A stretch of 64,000 bases of DNA from Cordylochernes scorpioides (Eukaryota; Arthropoda; Arachnida; Pseudoscorpiones; Chernetidae): positions 108,044,405 through 108,108,404 of the forward strand of contig CP092863.1 of assembly GCA_030710605.1 (NCBI GenBank), in the 5' to 3' direction. Within the stretch, counting starts at the first letter, position 1. The number at the start of each line of letters is the position of its first letter. The translations under genes and the position numbers were made by a program. Positions 1 through 10,859 of the stretch are shown in pieces. The notes below the pieces were generated by a model. It was not told where the DNA came from. It saw nothing but the letters and a program-made list of their open reading frames with translations, and did not search any database.

Positions 1-204
1 TTTTGAGAAGGTCCTCAAGATTAAGAAGGCCTTCGAAGTTTTTTGAAATGTAATTTTTTGTTGTGGGGAGAAGTTGTTATATATTCACATTTTCATAGAG
101 ATTATTTATCATCATCATTTGCTGTATAAATACTTTGTTTTTAATTAAAATAGAGTATGCAAAAATGGCTAGCGTTGCGTCATAATATTTTAAACTAGAT
201 ACAT

Positions 205-842
205 AATAGTTACTATGGGGGATGTCCCTATGATATATTTTGCACATTGTTGTTGTTATGGAATAATAACAATGACAGGTCTACAATGGTTACTATGGGG
301 GATGTCCCTATAAAATTTTTCACATTGTTGTTGTTATGGAATAATAACAATGACAGGTCTACAATGGTTTCTATGGGGGATATCCCTATGTTATATTTTA
401 CACATTGTTTTTGTTGTGGAATAATAACAATGACAGGTCGAAAATGGTTACTATGGGGGATGTCCCTATAATATATTTTACACATTGTTGTTGTTCTGGA
501 ATAATAGCAATGTCAGGTCTACAATGGTTACTATGGGGGATGTCCCTATAATATATTTTACACATTGTTGTTGTTCTGGAATAATAACAATGTCAGGTCT
601 ACAATGGTTACTATGGGGGATGTCCCTATGATATATTTTACACATTGTTGTTGTTCTGGAATAATAACAATGACAGGTCTACAATGGATACTATGGGGGA
701 TGTTCCTATGATATATTTTACACATTGTTGTTGTTCTGGAACAATAACAATGACAGGTCTACAATGGTTACTATGGGGGATGTCCCTATAATATATTTTA
801 CTTATTGTTGTTGTACTGTAATAATAACAATAACAGTAACAC
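205..842. repeat. 80-bp tandem repeat, about 8 copies
   Basis: A unit of about 80 bp recurs eight times, with starts near 208, 288, 366, 446, 526, 606, 686 and 766. Each unit has a block with GGGGGATGTCCCTAT, then an ACACATTGTTGTTGTT block, then an AATAATAACAATG block. Units differ by a few substitutions and one copy is 2 bp shorter. Short open frames on both strands are by-products of the repetition. No transposon family is recognised. Confidence 0.9.
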
Positions 843-1447
843 ACAATATATTTTATAATATTGTTTTCAAAACCATAAGCAGAGGCCATGAAGGCCCTCC
901 AAGTATTTTTGATCTCCGTAAGAGCATTTGCAAATTGGTTTCATTTAAAAATCTTTATTAATAGTTTTATTTCCAATAGATGACGCGATATTACCTTGTA
1001 TAATTAAATCACTAAAAATATTTTGTTAGAATCTTTGATCATAAAAGAAATGACGAAAATAAAAAGGTATTTGGTTAAGAATCTCCCAGTAGAGAACCAA
1101 TCAAAGAAGGAATTGTCTGACAGATAAAAAGAGAGAAAAAATCCTATTAAANNNNNNNNNNNNNNNNNNNNNNNNNNNNNNNNNNNNNNNNNNNNNNNNN
1201 NNNNNNNNNNNNNNNNNNNNNNNNNNNNNNNNNNNNNNNNNNNNNNNNNNNATTTTACAAGGAGGAAAAAAGGCTGAAAAATCAAACAGACTCCATGATT
1301 CCACACTTTCCTTCTTTCCAGTCAAAACTTCTCAATTAATATTCCCAACTTTACATAATCTTTTTTTTTTCCTTTTTGCTCTTAGAGAAAAACTTCAGAA
1401 AAATTAATTAAGGCAAATAAATGTAATAATTAAATTACTACTACATA
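843..1447. other. AT-rich sequence with assembly gap, no gene seen
   Basis: No coding signal or known repeat is seen here. The stretch ends in a short (TA)n run and includes the 100-N gap. Confidence 0.6.
1152..1251. other. Assembly gap of exactly 100 N
   Basis: The run of 100 Ns is a conventional unknown-size scaffold gap. Order and distance across it are not guaranteed. Confidence 0.98.
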
Positions 1448-1717
1448 TATATATATATATATATAGATGGAAATTTTGCCGGGAGGATATTGATCTAAAA
1501 AGACAAAGGTCCTTGTGGATCTCATGGAATAAAGTCCGTCCTAGACTGACGAGGGCCATTAGCCTAAACTATGGTCTCTAGGTGAACGCTTCTCAGTTTG
1601 CCAAAACTGATGTTGTGGCTTTGTCATCGACCCAAAGGCCGCTAGTTTGCGGAGACGGTCAATAGATGGTGTCTAGTTTGATGGGAGAGGCGCCCTATGT
1701 CTTTATAAGTGTTTTTT
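1448..1717 (+). repeat. MITE family C copy
   Basis: The sequence starts with ATAGATGGAAATTTTGCCGG and ends with a 'GACGGTCAATAGATGG ... GGGAGAGGCGCCCTATG' block. The same blocks recur at 2795-3250 and 46725-46825, so this is a dispersed non-autonomous repeat. No coding sequence is present. Confidence 0.65.
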
Positions 1718-1828
1718 TTTTCTTTCTAAATAGAGAAAATGAAATTTGTTTTTGGAATATTTTCATCTTATTTCATTTGGGCATGTATTCCTGGTTACAA
1801 TATGTTTTAATGTGTTAAAATAATTCAT

Positions 1829-2137
1829 GGGGGTCGGTGGAAGGCTAGTCTAAACCGTTGGTTTTCGACCGCTAAGACCCGGGATCGAATCCCGCATTGG
1901 ACACTTTTTTTTCTAATTGAAAAAAAAATGCTCCAATGGCCCCCGATTCTTTCAAAAGTCCAACCCTACTAGTAAGTGTAAGTAACCAAACGTGGCTCTG
2001 GAATACTTATAAGGGCAAAATTCGAACTGCTTTTCACATGTGTAGACATATGATGCACTTACAGTAAAAGCAGTCGCCAACTTCTATCCACCATGATTAT
2101 CATGGACTGTACCACGTGTACTCTCTCTCTAGGATAA
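1829..2137 (+). mobile_element. tRNA-derived SINE (family S), copy 1
   Basis: The 5' head is tRNA-like: a GGTCGGTGG...GTCTAAACC box and a B-box-like GGATCGAATCC near 1883. It is followed by a T-run/A-run spacer and a body with the landmarks 'AAAAGTCCAACC', 'AGTAACCAAACG', 'CTTTTCACATGTGTAGACAT' and 'ACCACGTGTACT'. Five further loci carry the same order of blocks. The head looks derived from a class II (Leu/Ser-like) tRNA, best seen in the copy at 42783. Such elements are transcribed by RNA polymerase III and mobilised by LINE proteins. Confidence 0.75.
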
Positions 2138-2794
2138 TAATTTTTTAAAAATGTTTCATATATATAATATAACAAATCTCAAAGAACTATTCTCAAACTT
2201 ATTAATAGGAAAAAAGACCAATTTAATAGATGACTGTGTAAACAGATGGACATTTTATATCCGTAGGATATTGATCCATAAAAATAATTAATTGATACTA
2301 ATAGTAAAAAATAATTTTATCAAAAATGCATTTAAAAGAAGAAAATAAATATTTAAAGTACCGCACTATTTAACAAATTGATATTGAGATAAAATATAGT
2401 GACAGTATAGAAAGCTATATTACCGAACAATTATTTTAAAGTTATGTTATATTTATAATTTTACCCTCACATATATATATGTCATAATATATGCTCTTCC
2501 AGGAATAATAAAGCCAACCTACAGTCAACCCAGAGAGAGACGGGAGGGTAAGGACCGGTCACTTGAGACACCAGCAACATTCCAAGGGGCGACCACTGGG
2601 GCCCGTTACTTGGAACCTCGGGACTTTAAGACAGTTGGGGATTGTGTGCGACACGAAAGGCCGTCCGGCTGTGGCCGGTCCCGTCTCTCCCCCTCTCTCT
2701 CTGGTTGTCTGGGTTCCTCTTCCAACTTGTGGTGTGATTATTTCTCTTCCCACCTTATTATATTGCCACATAAATATATTATAATAATTATATA
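2138..2794. other. AT-rich stretch with a GC-rich block at about 2500-2755
   Basis: The first part is AT-rich without recognisable features. The block from an AATAAAG at about 2506 to 2755 is much more GC-rich. Open frames of 70-76 codons on both strands there resemble no known protein. It could be an LTR or untranslated fragment of an old element, but no partner copy lies in this window. Confidence 0.4.
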
Positions 2795-3250
2795 TATTAT
2801 ATATAGATGGAAACCGTACCGGGAGAAAATTGATCTATAGAAGCATAGAACACCTCCCCCGTCAAAATAGACGTCAAAACTAGCGGCCTCAGGTCGGTGA
2901 CAAAGCCACAAAACCAACTTTGGCAAACTGAGAAGCGTCCACCTAAAGACCATGGTTTCGGGCTAATGGCCCTCGTCAGTCTAGGGCGGACTTTATTCCA
3001 TTAGATCTACAAGGGATCCAATGGAAGCTTGACAATCTGCCAAATAGTTTGCCAAAGTTGGTTTTGTGGCTTTGTCACCGGCCCGAGGCCGTAAGTTTGT
3101 GGCGACGGTCAATAGATAGTGTCTAGTTTTGACGTTTATTTTGACGGGAGAGACGCCCTATGATTTTATATATATACCGGGAGGATATTGATCTCTGAAG
3201 ACAAAGGTCACCTCTCTTGTCAAAATAGACGTTAAAGCTAGACTACTTCA
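2795..3250. repeat. MITE family C, foldback form
   Basis: Two copies of the family C sequence face each other. Words such as CCAACTTTGGCAAACTGAG on the left are matched by the complement of GTTTGCCAAAGTTGGTTTTG near 3050. A central block reads GGCTAATGGCCCTCGTCAG. The outer ends carry ACCGGGAG...ATTGATCT motifs. Confidence 0.65.
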
Positions 3251-3835
3251 TATATAAAATAAAAATGGTATAAAAATAAGAGTAAAGAAAATAGATAAAG
3301 ATTATATTATAAGGTATCTAAAAGTTTATATATATATGTAAACAATATTTAGGGCTATAATAAGTTCACGCTGAAGCCTCGGCAGTAACGCGTCATATAA
3401 GCTGCACATAAGAAAAAAAGGAAGATTTGAATATATATATATAACTTGGTTATCTCATGTGTCTTCAATAAAGGTCACTGTAATATCTTTCAGAGTTATT
3501 GTCTGAATCCCGATATACATGATAAAAGGTACAACTTCTTTAAGTTTTGTCCATGAGTGTATCTTTCAGAGTTATTGTCTCAATCCCGATATACATGGTA
3601 AAAGGTACAACTTCCTTAAGTTCTGACCATGAGTGTATATTTCAGAGTTATTGTCTGAATCCCGATATACATGGTAAAAAGTACAGCTTCTTCAAGTTTT
3701 GTCCATGAGTGTATCTTTCAGAGTTATTGTCTCATTCCCGATATACATGCTAAAAGGTACAACTACCTAAAGTTTTGTCCATGAGTGTATTTTTCAGAGT
3801 TATTGTCTGAATCCCGATATAAATGCGAAAAGGTA

Positions 3836-5154
3836 CAGGGTCCATTATGAAAGAAATGAGCATTTACTGGCAAAATACATTTATTGATCGTAATTTGTGC
3901 AAATTTTCAATATTCTTCAAAATACATTCCTCCTGCATCAATACACTTGCGGAGACGCGTTTGCAACGCCTGAAAGGCACCCTGAAACTCCTCGACAGAA
4001 ATGCTTCTCAGGAACGTTGTAACATGGTGTTGGATGCTTTCCACGGTTTCCCAATGTTTTCCTTTCATCTCTCTCTTGAGTCGCGGAAACAAAAAGAAGT
4101 CACATGGAGCTAAGCCGGGACTGTAAGGGGGGTGAGGGATCACAGAGGTTGTTGCTCCGGGCCAGGAAGTTGGTAATAATGAAGGCTGTGTGGCTGGTGG
4201 CATTGTCATGGTGGAGCTTGACCGTGTCTTTAATGTCGGTCCTCAAGCGTGCGATCCGGCGTTTAAATCTCCTGAGCACCTCCAGGTAAAAGGCTGAGTT
4301 TACAGTTTGTCCCTGCGGCACAAACTCACAATGGACTATTCCTCGGATGTCAAAGAAGACAATGATCATCGTTTTGATGCGTGACCTGCTCATTCGCGCT
4401 TTCTTGGGGCGTGGGGATGATTTTGTGTGCCATGGACAGCCCTGCCTTTTCGACTCTGGGTCGTATTCAAACATCCAGGATTCGTCTCCGGTTACTACAT
4501 AGTTCAGAAAGACCGGTTCATTTTGAATCAAATCCAACAATTCTTGACAGCGCAAAACTCTAAGTTTTTTCTGGTCTTGCGTCAACACTTTCGTCTCAAG
4601 CTTCGCACAGACCTTACGCATTTGCAGATCCTCGGTCACTATCCCATGTACCACAAATGTGGACATGTGTAATGTGTCAGCAATTTGCTGGATGCTTAAT
4701 CGACGGTCGGTACGCAAAACTTCGAGCACACGATCTACGTTCTTGTCAGTTCTGGCCGTTGTTGGGCGTCCTGAACGGGGTTCGTCGGCGACCTACTCCC
4801 GGCCCTCCTTGAACGCCTTGTGCCACTTCCCGGACTGTGATATCTTGAAATGAAATCGTCTTTGAAGGCTTTTTGCAGCATCTGGAATGTTTCGGTTGCA
4901 TTTTTTCCAAGCCTCACGCAAAACTTTATGGCGTATCGTTGTTCAAGCGAACGCTCCATCGCGCTATGTTACAAAAGTTGAAAACACACTTCAAGCGGAG
5001 GCATGTATCTCCCCTCACACTGCTCGAACCTAATTGACGACTGGATGGATTGAAAGGGAATATCCCTCCACCACATTTTCCACAGTTTTACCGTGCTGCC
5101 ATCTATCGTCGCGTCACAATAACATTATGCTCATTACTTTCATAATGGACCCTG
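3836..5154 (-). mobile_element. Complete mariner element with TIRs and TA duplication
   Basis: The ends are near-perfect inverted repeats: CAGGGTCCATTATGAAAG at the left and its complement at the right (CTTTCATAATGGACCCTG). TA lies directly outside each end (3834-3835 and 5155-5156). Removing the 1319 bp plus one TA regenerates an uninterrupted satellite unit, which is direct evidence for the insertion and its exact borders. Length, TA target and a DD34D-type transposase on the minus strand all fit a classical mariner. The coding region is frameshifted, so the copy is not autonomous. Confidence 0.95.
3907..4959 (-). pseudogene. Mariner transposase, frameshifted
   Basis: The reading frame starts at MERSLEQRYAIKF and runs through the N-terminal helix-turn-helix region. 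It shifts frame near 4730-4740 and continues (4100-4729) with TGDESWMFEYDPESKRQ, which holds the first catalytic Asp, and HHDNATSHTA, which holds the second. After a second frame change near 4150 comes YSPGLAPCDFFLFPRLK, with the third Asp in the PCDFF motif, and the frame ends with GGMYFEEY. All three metal-binding acidic residues remain, so the loss is due only to frameshifts. The enzyme would cut and paste the element at TA sites. The total span matches a mariner transposase of roughly 340-350 residues. Confidence 0.92.
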
Positions 5155-5270
5155 TACAACTTCCTTAAGTTTTGTACATGAGTGTATCTTTCATAGTTAT
5201 TGTCTTAATCCCGATATACATGCTGAATGGTACAACTTCCTTAAGTTTTGTACATGAGTTTATATAGATT

Positions 5271-7262
5271 TGTGAAAAATAATTGAATGAAGTTGACGTT
5301 AGTCAGTATTCAAAGCTTAATTGATTGATTAAAAAAGAAATTTTGTGAACTAATATAAAATGACAAATATTTCTCCTAACCATATATTTCTAATTCAATA
5401 AGGGTAAATATATATATAATAAACTTCAATATAGTAGTCCTCAAATAACCTCTTTATTGGCTAATCCAATTTTATCTTATCGTGAGTCCTATATATAATT
5501 TATAAATCTAATTAAAGGACTTTTTAGTGGAAGTAGTTTTATTTATAATAAATATATATTCGAGAAATCGAGATATATATTATTAATACAAAAATACTCA
5601 AGTTATTTTATATATAAACTAAATGATTAAATTTATATGTTAAGCTAAATATATGTAGTATATACGCAGAAAATAATATTTTTATATCTGAAAAAAAACC
5701 TTATTAAATTATGTTTTAATAAAAAAAAAAAAGATACCTCTTTTTACATCAGAAATGGATTTATGTGATTTAAAGGCAAATTATTAAAAAGAAGAAATAT
5801 TTCTTACTACGAAAAATATATTTTATCTAACCGCCAAAATTGAGTTTATAGGAAAATAAAAATTGGAAGGAAGTTAGAGTGGATGCCATATTTAAATTAT
5901 ATCCTTTAAGAGGGAGAGAGAGGGAAAGTTTAGTGAAAAACTATTTTAAGGTGAAAAATAAATGTTTTAAAACTTTGTTTTCTGATTACATATATCAATA
6001 TTTTCAAATTCTTTTGAATTTTTTTTACCTTTTTCTTATCCCGCCTGGGTATTTATCAGTGAATTTTGTTTGTTAAATTCGTACCCCAGTCACGCTGTTG
6101 ATTAGAAAATGTTACTGAATAAAATGGCGGGAAATTTAATTCTCAAGCAGACGACATGATTTCCCCTGAGAAAAAAAGAGAACTCAGAAAGCTTCAACAA
6201 CAATTCTGTATTTGAAAAAAAAAGGTTTTAAATGTATATAAATTTTATAGGTCTATTATATATATATTATTTCATATCTTCCTTTTTTATTTTTAAACAA
6301 TATTTTCCAATTTTGGTGCTTACGCGTTTAATAAATCAAATATTTAAATGACAAAAGAAAATTTAAAAAATACTTTTAGAATCAGTGGCTATATTTATTT
6401 AATAAATAGTTTATTACCCAAATAAATAGTGATATTTATTGAATATTTATTTATAAACGTGACACATTCAATTAGCGCATAATTTACTATTTATTGATAA
6501 TGAATGTGTTCTCTGCGTTTATTTTATATTTATTTACTTTTATAGAAATAAATCTTATTTTAATATTGTTGAAATTGCCAATTGCAGATATTTCTACGAT
6601 ATTTGATATGAAGATATTTGCATAGTTTTAGTATTGTCTATGCAAATTGACATCTGTATATATAGCGCGGCCTTGTTGGATTGTTAGTAGGCTAGTGGTT
6701 ATTGGATAGGACAGGCCGACGTGAGCTGCTGATGTACATATAGTTTGTCCTTCTTTTATTGTTTTATATCTTTAGGTAATAAAGGGTATTTCTCTTCTTC
6801 TACGAATGCATAAATTAATCCCAAAAAATATACATACAGAAATAGTTTTATTTCTAAAAGTGTTTATTTAGTGAATATTATCATAAATTGACAATTACAA
6901 ACAAACTTTTATAGATATATTTTATATATATTTTTTTATAGATCAATTACTTCCCGGAAAAATTTTCAACTATATGAAATATGAAAAATCGAAACTATTG
7001 TCATGGATAAGGCCTGAAACTACCTACAACCTCTGCCAAAAGATGGCGCCTTCACCTGTTTCCGATCTGAAACTGGTGTGGGAATCGCCGACTTCTGTGG
7101 TCCTGTTTCCTGGAGCAAATAATGTAAATAGATGCTCATATTGGCTCTGGAGTGTAGATAATTATAAATACCCGTTGATTGCTATTCTATTTGTAAGTAA
7201 TGTGTAGTAGAAATTACAATAAAAGAGGAGTGTTAGAAGTCTCGATGCCGGTTGCTGTTGCA
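5271..7262. other. AT-rich intergenic DNA, no gene supported
   Basis: This is long AT-rich sequence without convincing coding regions. Around 6655-6790 a TATATATAG box is followed by a GC-richer segment and a downstream AATAAAG, which is LTR- or promoter-like but unpaired in this window. An open frame of 77 codons at 6974-7207 has no recognisable motif. The words GCAGACGA (6147) and AGATGGCGC (7041) recur elsewhere and are treated in the findings. Confidence 0.5.
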
Positions 7263-7667
7263 TGAGTTATTGTCTGAATCCCGATATACATGCTAAAAGG
7301 TACAACTTCCTTAAGTTTTGTCCATGAGTGTATCTTTCAGAGTTATTGTCTGAATCCCGATATACATATGAAAGGTACAACTTCCTTAAGTTTTGTCCAT
7401 GAGTGTATCTTTCAGAGTTATTGTCTGAATCCCGATATACATGCTAAAAGGTACAACTTCCTTAAGTTTTGTCCATGAGTGTATCTTTCAGAGTTATTGT
7501 CTGAATCCCGATATACATGCTAAAAGGTACAACTTCCTTAAGTTTTGTCCATGAGTGTATCTTTCAGAGTTATTGTCTGAATCCCGATATACATGCTAAA
7601 AGGTACAACTTCCTTAAGTTTTGTCCATGAGTGTATCTTACAGAGTTATTGTCTGAATCCCGATATA
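7263..7667 (+). repeat. 76-bp satellite, left part of split array
   Basis: More than five consecutive units of the same satellite as at 3475, with high identity between neighbours. The array is cut at GATATA|CAGGG by the 10-kb insertion and continues at 17641. Confidence 0.93.
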
Positions 7668-8101
7668 CAGGGTGATCCAAAAGTCCCGCACAACTTTAAA
7701 AATTAATAACTCCGCGAATATTTGGGCTAGAGCAATGCGGTAAACACCATTGTGTTCAGGATGCAATGGGATTTTTTATGGCAAAAAATGAAAAATTCGA
7801 AATTGATTTTAGTTACAAATTTATTCGCTAGATGGCGCTCTACCAGAATCAGCTATTCAGTGGCCAAATTGTTTGATAAATTGAAAAATATAACTGAACG
7901 ACACGTATTTTTCCTTTTTGAATACCAGGAAAGAACCCAAATAATATCAAATGATAAATTAATAAAAAATCATTTCGCCAAAAGTTAGAATAAATGGTTA
8001 ACGATTTTTAAATACAATCTGCGATATGTAAAATAGGTATATGCAAATTAAAACATGTAGCAAAAAAAAATGATATTTTAGATGCGGTTTGCTGGAATCC
8101 T
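7668..8101 (+). repeat. Left long terminal inverted repeat of the composite
   Basis: The sequence aligns with the complement of 17206-17640 with only scattered differences. It contains the motif TAGATGGCGCTC (from 7829) and a 78-codon open frame (7752-7988). The corresponding frame is also open in the right copy. The residue differences between the two frames show no sign of protein-level conservation. Confidence 0.85.
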
Positions 8102-8131
8102 CTCAGCTATTTATATTTCGAAAATAATATA

Positions 8132-8864
8132 CGAGGGTTGTCCGTTAAATAAGTTCCACGGGGCACCACTGTCATGAGGATCGCTTTTAGGCTCGAGCCG
8201 ACTGCACGGGCTCGTAGCTTGTTCTCCCACCAAGGACACGTCGCTGGTAAGCTTAGTTTTGGCTGAGCAGCCGTTTGTGATGGAGCTTCCCCACATGTCT
8301 CCCGCCAGCTATGAATTACGGTCAGTAATTCGCTTTTTGGCCGCAAAGAAGAATTCGGCAAAGGACATTCATACTGAACTCTGTCAAGTGTATGGAGAAG
8401 GGTGTATGAGTTCCGGGATTGTGCGCAGTAACCCGTCGATCTTCAAGCATTGCCGCTTCGACTTTGGCAATGGTTTCGTTTGAAACCGATGGCCGTCCAG
8501 CACGCGGTTCATCGTGGACGTCTGTTCGGCCGTTTTCAAATTCTCTGACCCATCTGCGCACCATCCCGGAACTCATACACCCTTCTCCATACACTTGACA
8601 GAGTTCAGTATGAATATCCTTTGCCGAATTCTTCTTTGCGGCCAAAAAGCGAATTACTGACCGTAATTTACAGCTGGCGGGAGACATGTGGGGAAGCTCC
8701 ATCACAAACGGCTGCTCAGCCAAAACTAAGCTTACCAGCGACGTGTCCTTGGTGGGAAATTGGAGTGGGGAGAACAAGCTACGAGCCCGTGCAGTCGGCT
8801 CGAGCCTAAAAGCGATCCTCATGACAGTGGTGCCCCGTGGAACTTATTTAACGGACAACCCTCG
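8132..8864. mobile_element. Foldback mariner made of two opposed 5' ends
   Basis: The ends are CGAGGGTTGTCCGTTAAATA and its complement, flanked by TA on both sides (8130-8131 and 8865-8866). The arms (8132-8427 and 8571-8864) are nearly identical inverted copies of the 5' part of a mariner-type transposon. The middle piece, 8428-8570, exists only in minus orientation. Each arm encodes the start of an HTH_48 transposase reading inward. No catalytic domain is present. Confidence 0.88.
8440..8702 (-). pseudogene. Mariner transposase N-terminus (HTH_48), truncated
   Basis: Starting at MELPHMSPASCKL the frame reads a typical HTH_48 DNA-binding region: RSVIRFLAAKKNSAKDIHTE, then VYGEGCMSSGMVRRWVREF, then the linker DEPRAGRPSVSNETI. 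It stops being mariner-like after AMLEDRRVT, where it runs into the antisense of the opposite arm. A shorter copy of the same region (MELPHMSPASYELRSVIRFL) lies on the plus strand from 8280 and fades after 8427. There is no catalytic DDD region. If expressed, it could only bind DNA. Confidence 0.85.
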
Positions 8865-8974
8865 TATTTCTAATTTTTTTAATTCAACTCTCTCTCAGTA
8901 TTGATTATATTTATTTTAATTAATTTGAAAAATATTTATCTATCTCTGATGATTCATTTTACTCTGGAATGCCG

Positions 8975-9235
8975 TTGTTGTTTTTGTCGTGTCCAATAAA
9001 GAGCCTCAGATATCTCCATGCATCTCTATCACAGCAGCAGCAGCAGCAGCAGCATTGTCCACTATCTTGGGTGTGTAAAGCAGCTGCTCTGGGTCTATAT
9101 CAATTTTCTGCAAGGCTGCGGGCATGAGAATATGTGGGTAGGTGTTAGTTCCACACCAGGACAGTTGTTGCATGTTCTATAGGTTCTTGTGCCATCTGGA
9201 TGTATTGTCATCTTTTATAATGTTTTGTTCTAAAT
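8975..9235 (-). repeat. 3' tail of the Jockey-like LINE
   Basis: The minus-strand tail encodes the end of ORF2 with a cysteine-rich stretch (CNNCPGVELTPTH), an Ala run from a CAG microsatellite at about 9032-9053, and RHD/Asn-type codons from GTT repeats. A second copy of this tail, partly tandemly repeated, lies at 35172-35575, which marks it as the shared 3' end of a family. Confidence 0.75.
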
Positions 9236-9239
9236 CTTG

Positions 9240-10681
9240 TTATAGTTTTGTCATTTTTCTCTCGGAGTTTATTTCACATTTTGATCTTTTCTTATTTTTT
9301 TGTTTAATTATCTTGTATTTTGCAAAAGCATTAGCGTCAAATAATGACATTTGTTCTTTCCTTTGGCTCAACTTTCTGACTTCCTTTGCAAATTCAACTG
9401 CCATTTCATTACCCCCACGGGCAGGAATCCATTGTAGAATGCAGTTATTCTCCAATGATATCAGTTGAGTAAGTAACGAATGTATTTTCTGTGTGATTAT
9501 AGTATTGACCTTCTGAATTGCTTCTGGATCGGATATGAAGTCGTTGTACGGTATATTATAATTCCTTCTGCTTGATGCAGGGATGGTTGGTTAAGGCATA
9601 CACCAAGAGCTTTCCAGATAGCTGTCAGTTCACAAGTGAAGTTTGACGAAATCTTTCTTGCTCCTTCTTTGATTTTGATGTATGTTCCATCTTGCAGTAT
9701 TATGTTAATTCCAGCCCCTCCATTACTTATGGTAAGATCTGATGATCCATCTGTATATGCTGTTAAATAATTTATCTGATCGCATAACCCAATTGTGTCA
9801 AGTCCTTTCTTTTTAAGAATGTTTTTATTCTCTTTTTTTTTATTGCAGGGTTCATTCAGGTTAAGATTGATGATTACATTTGATGGCAATGGGGTAGTTA
9901 ATATTGGTTATTCTCGAATTTGAAATTCATTATGTTTCATATTTATGCTCTTTCTAATATTGTTGTCGTACTGAAGTGTTGAAGATCTTTTGAGCCTTTC
10001 TTTTTGTGTCCAGTTCAAATAGGTTCTATGGTTCGGTTTCTTTAGTTTTTAAGCTATTGGTGAATTTTATTGTTTTTAATTGTCTTCTGCTTTCAAGTAA
10101 GTCTAGATCTCATTCTCTCTGAATTTTCTAATTGTTGGTATTTGAAACAGAACCAGTGATTAATTTGGCCGCTTTTGCTTGAACACTGTCTAGTCTTCTT
10201 TTTAGTGATGAACTTGAGGGAGCCCAGACGGGTGTTGCATATTCCATTATTGGCTTTATTAAGGTGATATATGTTGTTCTGAGAATTTTGGGGGTTTTGC
10301 TCCCCAATTTGTTCCACATAGGCTTCTCAGAATGTTTAGGTTTCTGGTAGCTCTATTTGAGGTGCTAATTATGTGTTCTCTAAATCGCAATTCCTCATCA
10401 GGTATCACACCTAGGTAATTTGGAGAACAAATTTTATCAATTATATGGTTTTTTATACTTATTTTGGAGTTAAATTCATGCCCTTTTTCCTGTCAGTGAA
10501 GGAGACCTATAGGTTTGTGTTTATTGGGTTCTTTTCATTTGAATTTCATTGCCCACTTCTCATTTATGTGTTCAGTATTTTTCTGATATTTCTATACTGC
10601 TACTTGTGTGCCATATGGCTATATAATCTGCATAACAGGCAACTTTTGTGTCTTCAGTGAGGTAAGGATGGATGTTGCTAA
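9240..10681 (-). pseudogene. Jockey-like ORF2: RT C-terminal half and RNase H
   Basis: The region begins with the RT active-site box, which reads CYADYIAIW, so the second catalytic Asp of YADD is replaced by Tyr. RT thumb-type sequence follows (TYITLIKPIMEYATPVWAPS, then LDSVQAKAAKLITGS). The RNase H domain shows YTDGSSDLTISNGGAG with its first Asp, and NFTCELTAIWKALG with the Glu. After a frame change comes LQWIPARGGNEMAVEFAKE, the usual end of LINE RNase H domains. At least three frame changes are needed to read it through. Confidence 0.85.
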
Positions 10682-10852
10682 GGTTGTGTCGTAATTAGAT
10701 GTACAACAACTCAAACTTGACCATGACTCTTTTTTTAGCTCTTATTATTTTCGTTTGGACAACAAAAAATGTCCAATTTATATACACATATATTCTTACA
10801 TAATGAGACTTTAAAGAATGCAAATAATCTTCATCTATTTACATACACAACA
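10682..10852 (-). repeat. 3' LTR of the Gypsy-type element
   Basis: It aligns with 13223-13361 but carries an extra T-rich segment (about 10728-10755). The first base differs from the TG start of the other copy. It directly abuts the polypurine tract. Confidence 0.85.
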
Positions 10853-10859
10853 CATCTCC

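Larger units (their letters stand above)
3475..5270 (+). repeat. 76-bp satellite (MITE-derived), interrupted by mariner
   Basis: Units of about 76 bp contain 'GTTATTGTCTGAATCCCGAT', 'GGTACAACTTCCTTAAGTTT' and 'TGTCCATGAGTGTATCTTTC'. About four and a half units lie at 3475-3835 and a further one and a half at 5155-5270. The array is split at the TA of the word GGTACAAC by the mariner element at 3836-5154. Upstream, 3440-3490 carries the MITE-specific segment 'TTGGTTATCTC...TTCAATAAAGGTCACTG' seen at other loci. Confidence 0.85.

Noticed and set aside
205-842. CRISPR-like array
   Set aside because: The whole 80-bp unit repeats without unique spacers, and the sequence is eukaryotic. The same reason excludes the 76-bp, 47-bp, 155-bp and 22-bp arrays.
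247-961. Overlapping open frames with NNNNDRSTMVTMGDVP repeats
   Set aside because: These are shadows of the 80-bp tandem repeat on both strands, without start context or motif.
6974-7207. 77-codon frame with an AGATGGCGC inside, as a gene
   Set aside because: No motif or splice structure is seen, and it is surrounded by AT-rich intergenic sequence.
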